Shown: positions 17,295 through 26,020 of the stretch, one piece after another
Position numbering within the stretch: position 1 is the first letter of the stretch
Layout of the letters: every line of letters starts with the position of its first letter
Virus record (IMG/VR): IMGVR_UViG_3300021225_000102
Location: 1-36,550 of that record
Length of the DNA stretch: 36,550 nucleotides
Strand: one strand, 5' to 3'
Origin: a virus
Made by a program: the position numbers and the translations under genes
Notes under the pieces: model-generated
Told to the model about the DNA's origin: nothing
The model's input: the letters and a program-made list of their open reading frames with translations, nothing else
Database searches by the model: none

Positions 17295-18431
17295 TTAAGT
17301 TATTTTTTTAATTCTTAATTTGTTAGAATCCATGCCGTTAATTGCTTTGATTTTTATGCCATTTACAAATAAGCTCTCTGGAGTACTAGTTCGAGGAGTG
17401 GTGCTAACATTGTTAGATTTAGCCATTATCTCCTTAATCGCATCCGCCTTACCTTGTTCGTAAATTTGTTTCATAATCGTCTCAGAATTATCGGCAACGT
17501 ACATAGCTTTATGATACCCTTGAACATCTACAACTTCCCCTTTATCGTTTAAGAACTTCTTAACTAGGTTAGAAATATCTGATTGTTTATCAATAACTGC
17601 ATTGGTATTTGGTATATTATACCTTAATGTTTTTTCACCTAAATTAAAATCAAAACCTTTGAAATCATTAGTGAATAATTTTTTGGTATCTTCTTTAAAT
17701 TTACCATGCAATTGCTCTGAACGTTTTTCGTCCTGTTTATATCGGTTGAAAAATTCATTAGCTTCTTGTTGTTCTCTGCTAACTGATGGCCTCAACTTGA
17801 TTTCATCATAATACTTTGTTTTAACATCCTCCAAGAATCTTTTTGCTTTTTCAGCCTCTTCTTTAAATTCGAGTCTTTTTTTCTTGATGTCTCGATCATC
17901 GTCTTCTTCTTCATCGTAACTAAATTTTTCTTCCATGAGAAACTGGATCTCATCGTCGTCTAAATGTGGTCTTGACTTTCTATAATATTCTTTTATTAGC
18001 GTTTCGCTTTTTATATTTGAGTAATCTACATTTAATCTAGCATAATCATCTATTGTACCGCCGGTTTCTTTCATAAAAGCAATAAGCTTTTCTATATTTT
18101 CTGGTAAAGGTTCTCCTGATGTTTTTGCTTCCGAAACAATTTCATTTAATTCAGCAACCGTTCCAACTTCAGGCTGCGGTGCTGCAATCATTTCAATTAT
18201 TTCTTTTTCTTTGTTTTCGGTAATGACTTCAACGACTTCGTTTCCTTGGACCACTTCTTGCAATCCCATTTCGGGCTGTTGATTGCCCAACACGCTTTCA
18301 TTTGTTCCTTGCTCTTGAATGGCATCTTGTTCTTTTTTAGCTTTTAAATTTACTTTTGTTACTCCGTTAGTTTTATCTAACTTCCTAGGGGTTTTAATTT
18401 TAAATTCCCCTTCTTGTTTAATTTCTGACAT
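17295..18431 (-). CDS. Putative scaffolding protein (378 aa)
   Basis: The protein is highly charged and mostly helical, with a low-complexity acidic N-terminus (about 30-100), a strongly acidic patch (SYDEEEDDDRD near 172) and a long Lys/Glu coiled coil (about 180-240). It has no enzyme motif or membrane segment. It lies between portal and major capsid protein, the usual place for a scaffold that shapes the procapsid. The C-terminus is basic (NKLRIKKIT), and basic tails of scaffolds often contact the coat protein. I do not see a protease motif in it or next to it, so whether it is cleaved or recycled is unknown. Confidence 0.75.
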   Translation of the reverse strand: MSEIKQEGEFKIKTPRKLDKTNGVTKVNLKAKKEQDAIQEQGTNESVLGNQQPEMGLQEVVQGNEVVEVITENKEKEIIEMIAAPQPEVGTVAELNEIVSEAKTSGEPLPENIEKLIAFMKETGGTIDDYARLNVDYSNIKSETLIKEYYRKSRPHLDDDEIQFLMEEKFSYDEEEDDDRDIKKKRLEFKEEAEKAKRFLEDVKTKYYDEIKLRPSVSREQQEANEFFNRYKQDEKRSEQLHGKFKEDTKKLFTNDFKGFDFNLGEKTLRYNIPNTNAVIDKQSDISNLVKKFLNDKGEVVDVQGYHKAMYVADNSETIMKQIYEQGKADAIKEIMAKSNNVSTTPRTSTPESLFVNGIKIKAINGMDSNKLRIKKIT

Positions 18432-18461
18432 GATATAATATTATAAAATTGTTAATGTAAT

Positions 18462-20879
18462 TTATTCTCCAAATAAATCAAACCCTAAGCCATTCATTAC
18501 GTCACTACCGGATGATTCAAAATCTTTTGGCATAGATTGGTTTTGTCTTTGATCTATTAATTCACTTTGTTGAGTACCTTGCATTTTTACTCTTTTATCT
18601 TTTCGGTCCTCAATTTCTTTTATTTTGTTTTGTTCTTTTGCTAAACTCATTTGAGCAAGTTGAGAGCTATAATTAAATTCTTCTGCCATTAATATTCTTT
18701 TAAGTTCCATTTCTGATTGCATTCTTTGGATCTCAAATTGTGATTTAGCTTGCTCTATTTGTATTTGTGTTTGGGCTAAAGCTTCTTGTTTTTGTACTTC
18801 AGCCATTGCTGATTTTTCAGCCAACTCAGCATTTGCTTGTGCTTGTGCTTGAATATTTTGTTGCTGTTGCTGTTGCTCTCTAGCTATTTTTTTCTTTCTT
18901 TTATATTTAAGAGATTGATTAGCAAGCTTTAAATTTTTTATTTGTCTAATATCAATTGCATCTTCTAAATCTATGCCTCCTGATTGCAGTGCTATTTGTA
19001 TGTTTTGTTCAAGTTGTGCTTTTTCTTCTTCATCTGGTTCTAATTCTAAATATATACCAAAGTCATGAAGATTTAAATTGGCTATTTCTCTTAGTGTTTG
19101 TACGTTAAATGTAGATATACCTTCTGTTAAACTATTTGCTGTTAATGGATAATTTAATGATTCCGCTGCTTTTAAGCATATATTTTCACATAATCTTAAT
19201 GTTAAATACAAACTTGATTGTACAATGTGTCTTGTAGCTGTATTAGAATTTGCCGCAGCTAATTTTTGTAACCCAACCAAAGCATTTGGATCTGGAGTAC
19301 TGCCGTCTCTTGCTTCATTCAAGCCCGTAACATCCCGGATCATTTGTAAATAGTATTGATACGTGGCTATAAGAGATTGTATTTTAGCATTACCATTAGA
19401 CGACTGTAGTTCTTGTATTGGCATTCTAGCTGCATTCTGTCCGCCATCTTGATTCATTGATCTACCAACTATACTACCTGTTTGGAAATACATACTAAGT
19501 GCTTCTGCCGCATTATAGTTTGTACCATTACCAAGATCTACTTCCGCTAAACTATCAACATCCACAAATACTCCATCAGGTACAATCTTAGATAATACTT
19601 GTTGTAATTTTAAGTGTGTTAATTGAATCATATCAGCAAAACCTATAGTTCGGCTTACAAGTGACTCTATTCTTCCACGGTACATTCTAGGTGCACAGAT
19701 GGTATAGTTCATTTCAACCTTTGTAGTATCTGCATATGGGCGTGTCATAAACTCACTCATTTCCCATTTTAACATCTTTTCCTTACCTAATATTTTTACC
19801 CCAGAGTATAATACTTCTATTGATCTAGATACTCTTTTAAATGTATCGTTTTCAGGCGGGTTAAATCCATCGTCTTTTTCTATAGCTTTTTCTAATCCTG
19901 AATCAGTTTGTTTAATTTTAAACACCTGATCCATAAAGGTTTTATACTCAAAATATAATACCTGCACATTACTTGAGTCGTAACTTTGAGCGTAATAGGT
20001 ATTTCTATAATTAGTGTCTCCTGGGAATTTTTCAATCTCTAAAAGATCTTCTTCTGTTAAACTTGGAAATTGTTTTCTAAGTTCTTCAAAACTAATAGTT
20101 TTAACTTCGCCAACATAATATATGTCTTCAAAGTTTGGATCCTCTGTATATGAATATACTAGATTAGCTGGATCAACGTAATCTAATTTAATACCTTCCG
20201 CTTTATTCCAACTTGTTTTAGCTGCTCCTATACCTAATACAGTTAAATCGTAATTTATCTTTCTATTAAGTAATTCGTATTTATTTCTAGCTAATGTATT
20301 ATTTATAACTTCTTCTGCTGCTTCTTCAACAGCTTCTTTATATGTTAGTTGTAAACGCAATGATAATTCATCGGTGTCTTCCGGTAAATCATCTGGATTT
20401 GGAGAATTAAATAGGTCTGCACCTAAATTATTTTTTATATCCATAAGCATATCCTTTGCCATCATATCCCTTAATATGCCTGATGCATAATCTGTTTTTT
20501 TCTTTACAGAAACAGGGTCTTGAGCATATGCTTTTATTTCGTAACTTTTGCTTGATATTCCATTTACAACAATATCAACAAATTTTGGTAATACGGGTAT
20601 TGGTTTCCAATCTAAATTTAAATAAGATAAATCACCATTAACTGACAATTCATCTTTATATTTCTGTATAGGCTGTTCTCCTCTAGCATATAATCTTAGT
20701 AAGTGAAATTGATTCCAATTAGCGCTCCATCTATCACCGCCTATTCCCCCATTGCGATTACCACGGAACCATTCGTTCTCAATTGCCTTGGCAACAGCTG
20801 TTCCATACTCTAAACTGTTCTTTACAGCTGTAGGCACTACTTGACTAGGAAATGTGCTATTATTATTTGTATAAATCAT
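18462..20879 (-). CDS. Portal protein (crAss-like size and motifs)
   Basis: The 805-aa protein directly follows the large terminase, sharing its boundary. Near residue 55 it reads QFHLLRLYARGEQPIQKYK and near 90 LDWKPIPVLPKFVDIVVNG, a pattern I associate with crAss-like and flavophage portals. The central region holds the usual portal core, including a Met/Gln-rich helix around 430-520. Residues about 640-760 are a long Gln/Ala/Glu coiled coil with a six-Gln run. Portals form the 12-fold ring through which DNA is packaged and leaves; the long C-terminal helix probably forms the barrel or crown inside the head. The ATG at 20879 abuts the terminase stop. Confidence 0.9.
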   Translation of the reverse strand: MIYTNNNSTFPSQVVPTAVKNSLEYGTAVAKAIENEWFRGNRNGGIGGDRWSANWNQFHLLRLYARGEQPIQKYKDELSVNGDLSYLNLDWKPIPVLPKFVDIVVNGISSKSYEIKAYAQDPVSVKKKTDYASGILRDMMAKDMLMDIKNNLGADLFNSPNPDDLPEDTDELSLRLQLTYKEAVEEAAEEVINNTLARNKYELLNRKINYDLTVLGIGAAKTSWNKAEGIKLDYVDPANLVYSYTEDPNFEDIYYVGEVKTISFEELRKQFPSLTEEDLLEIEKFPGDTNYRNTYYAQSYDSSNVQVLYFEYKTFMDQVFKIKQTDSGLEKAIEKDDGFNPPENDTFKRVSRSIEVLYSGVKILGKEKMLKWEMSEFMTRPYADTTKVEMNYTICAPRMYRGRIESLVSRTIGFADMIQLTHLKLQQVLSKIVPDGVFVDVDSLAEVDLGNGTNYNAAEALSMYFQTGSIVGRSMNQDGGQNAARMPIQELQSSNGNAKIQSLIATYQYYLQMIRDVTGLNEARDGSTPDPNALVGLQKLAAANSNTATRHIVQSSLYLTLRLCENICLKAAESLNYPLTANSLTEGISTFNVQTLREIANLNLHDFGIYLELEPDEEEKAQLEQNIQIALQSGGIDLEDAIDIRQIKNLKLANQSLKYKRKKKIAREQQQQQQNIQAQAQANAELAEKSAMAEVQKQEALAQTQIQIEQAKSQFEIQRMQSEMELKRILMAEEFNYSSQLAQMSLAKEQNKIKEIEDRKDKRVKMQGTQQSELIDQRQNQSMPKDFESSGSDVMNGLGFDLFGE

Positions 20880-23102
20880 TTATCTTATTATTTGCGAGCT
20901 ATTACCTGTATTGTTAAATCTTTTAAAGTTTAATGGTACAACTTGTTTTTGTAATGGATTTGATGGATAGTATAAGTGTCTGTTACATGCCATTATAGCT
21001 AATCCTGAACTTATCGAGGCATCATGCTTAGTTCTATTATTTATATTAAACCTAGCCCAATCCTCTAACGTTCTTTGAAAGTACATATCGCCATATCCTT
21101 CTTCTTTTAACCCAACATAATTTTCTATATACGTTTCAATTGCAGCCGCATGGGCTTGCATTATATCTTGTGATGAATTAGGTATTCCACCAACCTCACG
21201 TTCAAATGGGGATAATTTATTATATGTTTTATCCGGTCTATTAATAGAGAAACCTCTATACCCTCTTCTTTTTATATGATATAATAATCTTGGCTTATTA
21301 TTTTCTGCTAATATAGGCATTCCGTAAAATACTATTGCCATAAGAACTTCTTCAAAAAATATCTCAGATGTTTGTGGTCTAGCTATATACTCTAAGAAAA
21401 ACCTATTAGGAGGAACATCTTCCATTGAAAATTTAGTTAAACCTGATAATGCTCCATTAGATGCTCTTGAGTCCACTGTTCCAGATATATCATAACTATC
21501 ACACCCAAATGCCCCGCAATGTTCATTACCCGGGTATTTAAGTCCATCCTTTATTATTACGTTATTTTGTAAATGTTTAGGAGGTATCCATGAAACTAAG
21601 AATCTGCCGTCTTTATTAGGGTAGAATATAACCCTAGAATCTAATATACCGTTCTCCCATTGAAAACTACCTCTTGTTAATACATTTGTATTTCTTAGAT
21701 CTTCATTATAATCTATCTGTTCGTATATCTTTGTAAGATTAAACAACGATTGTTTTGTTTCATCTCTGAATGCGTGTTGTTCCGTTTTAGGAAACTGTCT
21801 ATAGTATTCGTTTAATCCGTCTGGATCATTCTTTAAACCGTCAACTTCATTTTGCCAATGTTCTAATACTCCATATTCTATAATATTGCCATCAACACCT
21901 TTTACCGGTTTTTCTGGAGTGTCGAAGACAGGTATGCCATAAGTATCAATGAATCCCTCGTACGACCATTCCATAGGTATGAACAAACTATATAATCCTG
22001 AGCTAGTCTGTCCATTGCGGTTTCTTTTCTTAACATCTGAATCATAGTAGAGTCTTTTAAAATTTTCTCCTCCTTTATCAAGTGCATTTGATGTTGAACC
22101 CATCATACACTTACCAATAATTTTACTACCTAATCTTAGACAGGTTTTAGTAACCCTCCAATTATTCAATATATTATCAGGTCTCAACCATTTACCGCTC
22201 TCATCATGAACTAGTAATTTAAGTTTTTCACCATCATAAGAGTTATCACCAGTATTCTTCCAATCTATTGTTGTATCAAGTCCTTCAAGTTCTTCGGGAT
22301 TTTCTTGACTATCTAATTTTCTTCTTGTAAACTTTGAAGCAGGAACTCTATAAGCAAGTTCTGTTTTTGGTCTATCCATACCGTCTTGTATGGGTTTAAA
22401 GAAGAAAGGATAGTTAATTGAAATTGGAACAACTTTGTCTGTGAACATCGTTTTAGCATCTGCTCCTGATTTTGATAATATACCAAACCTAGAATCGCTT
22501 GATATAGTAGCTTGATTTACAATTTCAGAAGATGACATAAAAGAAAACCCGGAACGTCTATTCTTTAAATAACACATTCCATAACATCTTGAATCTGCTT
22601 TGCAAGCTTCCCAAAATATAAAAAATAATCTATTTGATTCTCTAAAGTCAGGGGCACCAACATCAATCTTACTCCATTGCAAGTACATATAATGTGTACC
22701 GGTTATATATGTAGGAACTCCATTATTATAAAATGAAAAACCTTCTTCTCTGCGTTTGAATTCGTTGTCTACATAGTCATACCATTTTTCCTTGAAGTGA
22801 TCTGGATATTTATTCCAATCAAATACACTTTTTATTTTTTCAAGTTCTTTTGGTATTTTTAATTGCTCCCAGTGTTGCTCTTCTTTCTTTGGAGTTCTTT
22901 TGAAAGAATCCTCAATTAAAGGCAATGCAATCCTTAAATTTTGTATCTCGTATATTTCACCAATCTTACCCGTTTTGCTTATAATAACTAAGTCGTACTC
23001 TTTATTATAACCGTACTTCCATTTATTATATCGGTTTTGTTGTTTAATCACGGAAGGTTTTACGTAGTCAGGTAGTATCCTATAAAGCGTTTGTTCGTAC
23101 AT
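20880..23102 (-). CDS. terL: Terminase large subunit (packaging ATPase-nuclease)
   Basis: At 740 aa it is long for a terminase but typical of crAss-like phages. The ATPase part has a deviant P-loop (KNRRSGFS, about 180-187), a clear Walker B (LKLLVHDES, D300 and E301) and a coupling motif (MMGSTSN, 333-339). The nuclease part has acidic metal-ligand candidates D535/D538 (GCDSYD), E600 (PILAE) and D646 (SSQDIMQA). YITGTHYMYLQWSKID near 132-147 is also characteristic of this group. It would pump DNA into the procapsid through the portal encoded next. Its ATG overlaps the stop of the upstream 91-aa gene by one base. Confidence 0.93.
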   Translation of the reverse strand: MYEQTLYRILPDYVKPSVIKQQNRYNKWKYGYNKEYDLVIISKTGKIGEIYEIQNLRIALPLIEDSFKRTPKKEEQHWEQLKIPKELEKIKSVFDWNKYPDHFKEKWYDYVDNEFKRREEGFSFYNNGVPTYITGTHYMYLQWSKIDVGAPDFRESNRLFFIFWEACKADSRCYGMCYLKNRRSGFSFMSSSEIVNQATISSDSRFGILSKSGADAKTMFTDKVVPISINYPFFFKPIQDGMDRPKTELAYRVPASKFTRRKLDSQENPEELEGLDTTIDWKNTGDNSYDGEKLKLLVHDESGKWLRPDNILNNWRVTKTCLRLGSKIIGKCMMGSTSNALDKGGENFKRLYYDSDVKKRNRNGQTSSGLYSLFIPMEWSYEGFIDTYGIPVFDTPEKPVKGVDGNIIEYGVLEHWQNEVDGLKNDPDGLNEYYRQFPKTEQHAFRDETKQSLFNLTKIYEQIDYNEDLRNTNVLTRGSFQWENGILDSRVIFYPNKDGRFLVSWIPPKHLQNNVIIKDGLKYPGNEHCGAFGCDSYDISGTVDSRASNGALSGLTKFSMEDVPPNRFFLEYIARPQTSEIFFEEVLMAIVFYGMPILAENNKPRLLYHIKRRGYRGFSINRPDKTYNKLSPFEREVGGIPNSSQDIMQAHAAAIETYIENYVGLKEEGYGDMYFQRTLEDWARFNINNRTKHDASISSGLAIMACNRHLYYPSNPLQKQVVPLNFKRFNNTGNSSQIIR

Positions 23103-23377
23103 TATTTAGACCTCCCTTCTGCAAATCCTTTAAAAGTCTTTATTGTAGGATCTTTATCTTCTTCTTCTAGCATACGAGTTTCATCCTGTATTCTACTTAG
23201 AATTTCAAAAGCATCAAATATAGCTAATTTTTTTGTTGCAGCTGCATTCTTTAATTTATCTGCGGATAAATCATCATCCCCATTATCTAATATAGCTTCC
23301 TCTGCAACTTTAATTAACTCAAGAACTGCTTTGTGCCCAGCTTGGATTATATTCTGCTTCGTTTCCTTTATATTCAT
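23102..23377 (-). CDS. Small helical protein upstream of terL, terminase small-subunit candidate
   Basis: This is a 91-aa, nearly all-helical protein (AGHKAVLELIKVAEEAIL, then KKLAIFDAFEILSRIQDETR). Its stop overlaps the terL start, and its own ATG lies 59 bases inside the 3' end of the 203-aa gene, so translation is probably coupled on both sides. Position directly before terL and the small helical design suit a terminase small subunit, but no helix-turn-helix is obvious and I cannot name a family. A DNA-packaging accessory role is the fallback reading. Confidence 0.7.
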   Translation of the reverse strand: MNIKETKQNIIQAGHKAVLELIKVAEEAILDNGDDDLSADKLKNAAATKKLAIFDAFEILSRIQDETRMLEEEDKDPTIKTFKGFAEGRSK

Positions 23378-23930
23378 ATTTAATTACAATATCATTTGAT
23401 TTCATACAATATAATCTTTCGCTGTCAACTATAAAGTCATATTCGCCATAAGGTTTATACCCCACTAGGTCCCCACGATTGATTTTAAGCTCGTTTAATG
23501 AGCTATTGTCATATTTTAGTATTCCAATAAGCCTTTGTTCTTTATCTAGTTTAAAATGGTCTATATTCTTTAACGGTTTTACAAAGCACCTGTCGCCAAC
23601 AGTATTCCATTTGCCATCTTGCTTATATAAATATATTTGATCCAACTCGCAAAAGTATAAATCTTCCATAAGATATGCGCGACTATTCTTTTGCTTTCCT
23701 CTAATATCATAAAATCTTCTAAATACATTATGATGTATAATTACTAAATCACCAACTTTTATATCAGTATTTTCTATTGCTAATGGAATAGCTACAACCT
23801 CAGCTAGATTATTTACAGATTTAAAACTTTCAATCGATGTATTGATAATTAATTCTTTATCCCCGACGGAAACCTTATTATCGTATCTGTCCCCAACTGG
23901 TCTCACTAAATAATTAAATACACTTCTCAT
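23319..23930 (-). CDS. Tandem GroES-like beta-barrel protein (203 aa), function unknown
   Basis: Two halves each resemble the GroES fold pattern. The first (about 8-120) has LVRPVGDRY at the start, then LAEVVAIP, DIKVGDLVIIHH and a late strand region ending RCFVKPL. The second (about 130-187) reads RLIGILKY, KINRGDLVGYKP, GEYDFIVDSERLY and KSNDIVI, like the second half of GroES (GEVLAVG, VKVGDIVIF, ESDILAI). No GroES mobile loop with a hydrophobic tripeptide is obvious, so chaperonin binding is not assured. The gene starts with a one-base TAATG overlap. It may be a virion or packaging factor that reuses the barrel fold. Confidence 0.65.
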   Translation of the reverse strand: MRSVFNYLVRPVGDRYDNKVSVGDKELIINTSIESFKSVNNLAEVVAIPLAIENTDIKVGDLVIIHHNVFRRFYDIRGKQKNSRAYLMEDLYFCELDQIYLYKQDGKWNTVGDRCFVKPLKNIDHFKLDKEQRLIGILKYDNSSLNELKINRGDLVGYKPYGEYDFIVDSERLYCMKSNDIVIKYEYKGNEAEYNPSWAQSSS

Positions 23931-24157
23931 TAGTATTCTAAATCATATTCAATTGCAACAGCCATATTAACATTAAACTTTTTCCATGGCATTACCTCAT
24001 CATTCTTCTTTATATGTATATTGTAAGAACTGTCCGCGATATCAAATAGTATATGGGAAATCTCATGCCCCCCATATACCATTTGTCCTACTGAATAATG
24101 CATTGCATTATCCTTATAATCTGTTCCAATACTTATTTTTCTTATAACTTGGTCCAC
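23930..24157 (-). CDS. Conserved small phage protein of unknown function (75 aa)
   Basis: The start is a GTG at 24157, two bases after the upstream stop. It is preferred because the likely conserved block KISIGTDYKDNAMHYSVGQ begins within the first 20 residues, and the next ATG would remove most of it. The rest is a small alpha/beta protein ending WKKFNVNMAVAIEYDLEY. I have the impression of similar proteins in other Bacteroidota phages beside the terminase genes, but I know no function. There is no signal peptide, membrane segment or metal motif. Confidence 0.7.
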   Translation of the reverse strand: MDQVIRKISIGTDYKDNAMHYSVGQMVYGGHEISHILFDIADSSYNIHIKKNDEVMPWKKFNVNMAVAIEYDLEY

Positions 24158-24159
24158 AA

Positions 24160-24405
24160 TTATTCATCTTTTTTCTCGATTTCGGTATATGAACCGTCTT
24201 CAAGATTAATATTTATAGCACCATATTCTTTTTCAAGTTCAGCTTTAGTCTCTTCAATTTCTTTATTAACCTCAGCAATCTGATGTAATAACGCGTGTTT
24301 TTGAGATTCTAAAATTCCAATATTGGACAGCATCATATTTAATGCTTTCTGCTGATCTGTAATTTTGTCTAATTGTTCTTTTGTGATTTTGTTTGTGTTT
24401 TCCAT
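24160..24405 (-). CDS. Small coiled-coil protein (81 aa)
   Basis: Residues 5-60 form a heptad-rich helix (ESQKHALLHQIAEVNKEIEE is typical), followed by a short conserved-looking tail (YGAININLEDGSYTEIEKK). Small coiled-coil proteins of this plan are frequent in packaging-region clusters of marine phages, with no established function. It stands 18 bases after the ferritin-like gene's stop and 2 bases before the next gene's GTG start. Confidence 0.7.
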   Translation of the reverse strand: MENTNKITKEQLDKITDQQKALNMMLSNIGILESQKHALLHQIAEVNKEIEETKAELEKEYGAININLEDGSYTEIEKKDE

Positions 24406-24423
24406 TTAATTTAATTTAATTAT

Positions 24424-24786
24424 TTATGATAGTGTTAATAAGTATTTTAATTTTGCTGTTTCTCCAGATAATGATTGCGCAAGGTTAGATATATCTCCAA
24501 ATTTTGCGGAATCGCCATATGCTTCTAATTCTTTTGAAAATTTCATTACTTCATCTGCAATTGTCATTGTATCTGCTTTTGGAGAAATAGGATCTATTTT
24601 TAATGATTGTATTTTTTTTCCTGTATAACCCATTAATTTTTCGATCACGTCGTCTTTAAAGTCTTGTAAGAATTCATAAAATGATCCAGTAGCTTTATGT
24701 TCTGCAAAACTTCTTGTCTCCCAATGAATCATATGAATTTGCTCATGGAAGAATGCTAATTTACCCGCAATTTCTTCTGTTGTCAT
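24424..24786 (-). CDS. Ferritin/Dps-like helical protein (DUF5856-type)
   Basis: The 120-aa protein is all helical. Its first helices read FHEQIHMIHWETRSFAEHKA, then GSFYEFLQDFKDDVIEKLMGY. The His/Glu/Asp placement (H14, H18, H21, E23, H29, then an acidic second helix) is reminiscent of four-helix ferritin-like proteins such as Dps, and I recall a phage family (DUF5856) of this form. Whether it binds iron cannot be told from sequence; the ferroxidase set is not complete in the classical spacing. The ATG overlaps the previous stop by four bases (ATGA). Confidence 0.65.
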   Translation of the reverse strand: MTTEEIAGKLAFFHEQIHMIHWETRSFAEHKATGSFYEFLQDFKDDVIEKLMGYTGKKIQSLKIDPISPKADTMTIADEVMKFSKELEAYGDSAKFGDISNLAQSLSGETAKLKYLLTLS

Positions 24787-25031
24787 TTGATTTTATTTTT
24801 AAATATTCTATTATATATTGTTTGTTTTTTTATAGGTATCTCTAATACTGTATTGCCTGGATAACTATAATCTTTACCTGGATGCATTATTTTTGAATTA
24901 CCTTTATTATCAATACCTAAAACGGGAAACTCCACATTTTTCATAGTGATTTCCCCGCTAGGTATTATATTATAAGGTCTATCTTTATCGGGACTATTTT
25001 TTTTATAACCTTTTACAGATAGATTTTTCAT
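24783..25031 (-). CDS. Small basic protein of unknown function (82 aa)
   Basis: It begins MKNLSVKGYKKNSPDKDRPY, continues NIIPSGEITMKNV and GIDNKGNSKIMHPGKDYSYP, and ends with a basic tail (FKNKIK). The composition is Lys/Asn/Pro-rich with short beta segments, without membrane or metal motifs. Similar sequences seem familiar from other Bacteroidota phages near the packaging genes, but I know no function. Its ATG immediately follows the upstream gene's stop with no gap, and its own stop is overlapped by the next ATG, so it belongs to a coupled string of small genes. Confidence 0.7.
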   Translation of the reverse strand: MKNLSVKGYKKNSPDKDRPYNIIPSGEITMKNVEFPVLGIDNKGNSKIMHPGKDYSYPGNTVLEIPIKKQTIYNRIFKNKIK

Positions 25032-25598
25032 TTAGTATTTCTTCATTTTAGCAGGAGCAGTCTTTTTTGAGGTTTTACCCATAGGCCTTAGTTGTTGCGT
25101 TGGAGATTGGCCTGTTCTTGGATTCCTTGTAACATTTCCTAATCTTGTGGCTGCTCCTAATACAGTTGGATTAGAAAAAGTTGAAGTAGGACCTTGCATT
25201 GCATTGTAAGTATTCTCATTTTTTGTTCTCCTAGCATTTACTTCCTTTACTTTTTTCTCACTTTGTGATACAAAATCGGTTGTGGCCTTCATGCCAGTTT
25301 TCCCTCTAAATATACGTTGTTCTTTACCGTCCGCACCATATCCATAAACTTCTGTATAATTATCTGGAGTGGAAGCGTATCTACGATTAAATGGCTTAGC
25401 TGTTGCTTGTAAATTGTTATTAATTGAAACTCCGGATTCCTCTCCAAATTTAGAACCTTGCGTAGTAAGGTTTCTTTGCCCTCTTGTTACACGTTGATTA
25501 TATTTACCAGTTATTTCTACTCCAGCTGGTAATGCTTGTTTCACGGGAGAAACTTTTTTTGCAACCATTTTTTTTGCTGCCATTTTATTTGTTGCCAT
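25032..25598 (-). CDS. Basic low-complexity protein with C-terminal PAKMKK motif (188 aa)
   Basis: The first 25 residues are Lys/Ala/Met-rich (AAKKMVAKKVSPVKQ). The middle is Arg/Asn/Gly/Thr-rich and probably disordered, with YTEVYGYGADGKEQRIFRG near 82. The end is KKTAPAKMKKY. The tail is nearly the same as that of the 55-aa protein at 26337-26504 (SPAKMKKC). The overall charge is strongly positive, as expected for a DNA- or RNA-binding or capsid-interior protein. No family is recognised. Confidence 0.7.
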   Translation of the reverse strand: MATNKMAAKKMVAKKVSPVKQALPAGVEITGKYNQRVTRGQRNLTTQGSKFGEESGVSINNNLQATAKPFNRRYASTPDNYTEVYGYGADGKEQRIFRGKTGMKATTDFVSQSEKKVKEVNARRTKNENTYNAMQGPTSTFSNPTVLGAATRLGNVTRNPRTGQSPTQQLRPMGKTSKKTAPAKMKKY

Positions 25599-25611
25599 TT
25601 TTTTTGTTTGT

Positions 25612-25977
25612 TTAGTTTTTATTATTTACTCTTGTATATATTAGCACACCTGGGTATTCGCTATTAACATCTAAAGCCATTGTATTTTCATTTATAATGG
25701 TAAATGTTGATGTTGATTCAAAGTTTAATTTTCCAAATACAGTTTTTAAATAAAATGTATTATCTATTATTTTGTACTCTAAAATAGTTAAAGGATCCCC
25801 TGTATAAGATGAGACCTCTGTTATTGTTAATTTGTTATTAGCTGAAACATTAAACCATATTTCAGTACCTTCTCCTTTGGAAGTCCATTGGCCCTTTAAG
25901 AACTGGTTGCTCATTTTTTGAGCATTAGCAAAAGAGAACATAAAAAATAAACCTAATAATAAAAATAATTTTTTCAT
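25612..25977 (-). CDS. Secreted lipocalin-like protein with Sec signal peptide (121 aa)
   Basis: Residues 1-19 form a classical signal peptide (MKKLFLLLGLFFMFSFANA, cleavage before Q20), with the SFANAQ ending common in Flavobacteriia. The mature part (about 25-118) begins LKGQWTSKGEGTEIWFNV and consists of regular beta strands, resembling small lipocalin-like domains in Bacteroidota secreted proteins. There is no lipobox. In a phage it would be exported to the host periplasm. The gene is likely of host origin; a role in envelope modification or superinfection exclusion is speculation. Confidence 0.75.
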   Translation of the reverse strand: MKKLFLLLGLFFMFSFANAQKMSNQFLKGQWTSKGEGTEIWFNVSANNKLTITEVSSYTGDPLTILEYKIIDNTFYLKTVFGKLNFESTSTFTIINENTMALDVNSEYPGVLIYTRVNNKN

Positions 25978-26020
25978 AATATATTTGATTAAAGTTATAT
26001 ATTATTATTATTACGCGTAT

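Noticed and set aside
21902-22087. 61-aa minus-strand frame inside terL
   Set aside because: It lies wholly within terL in another frame, with no motif and no sign of a start signal.
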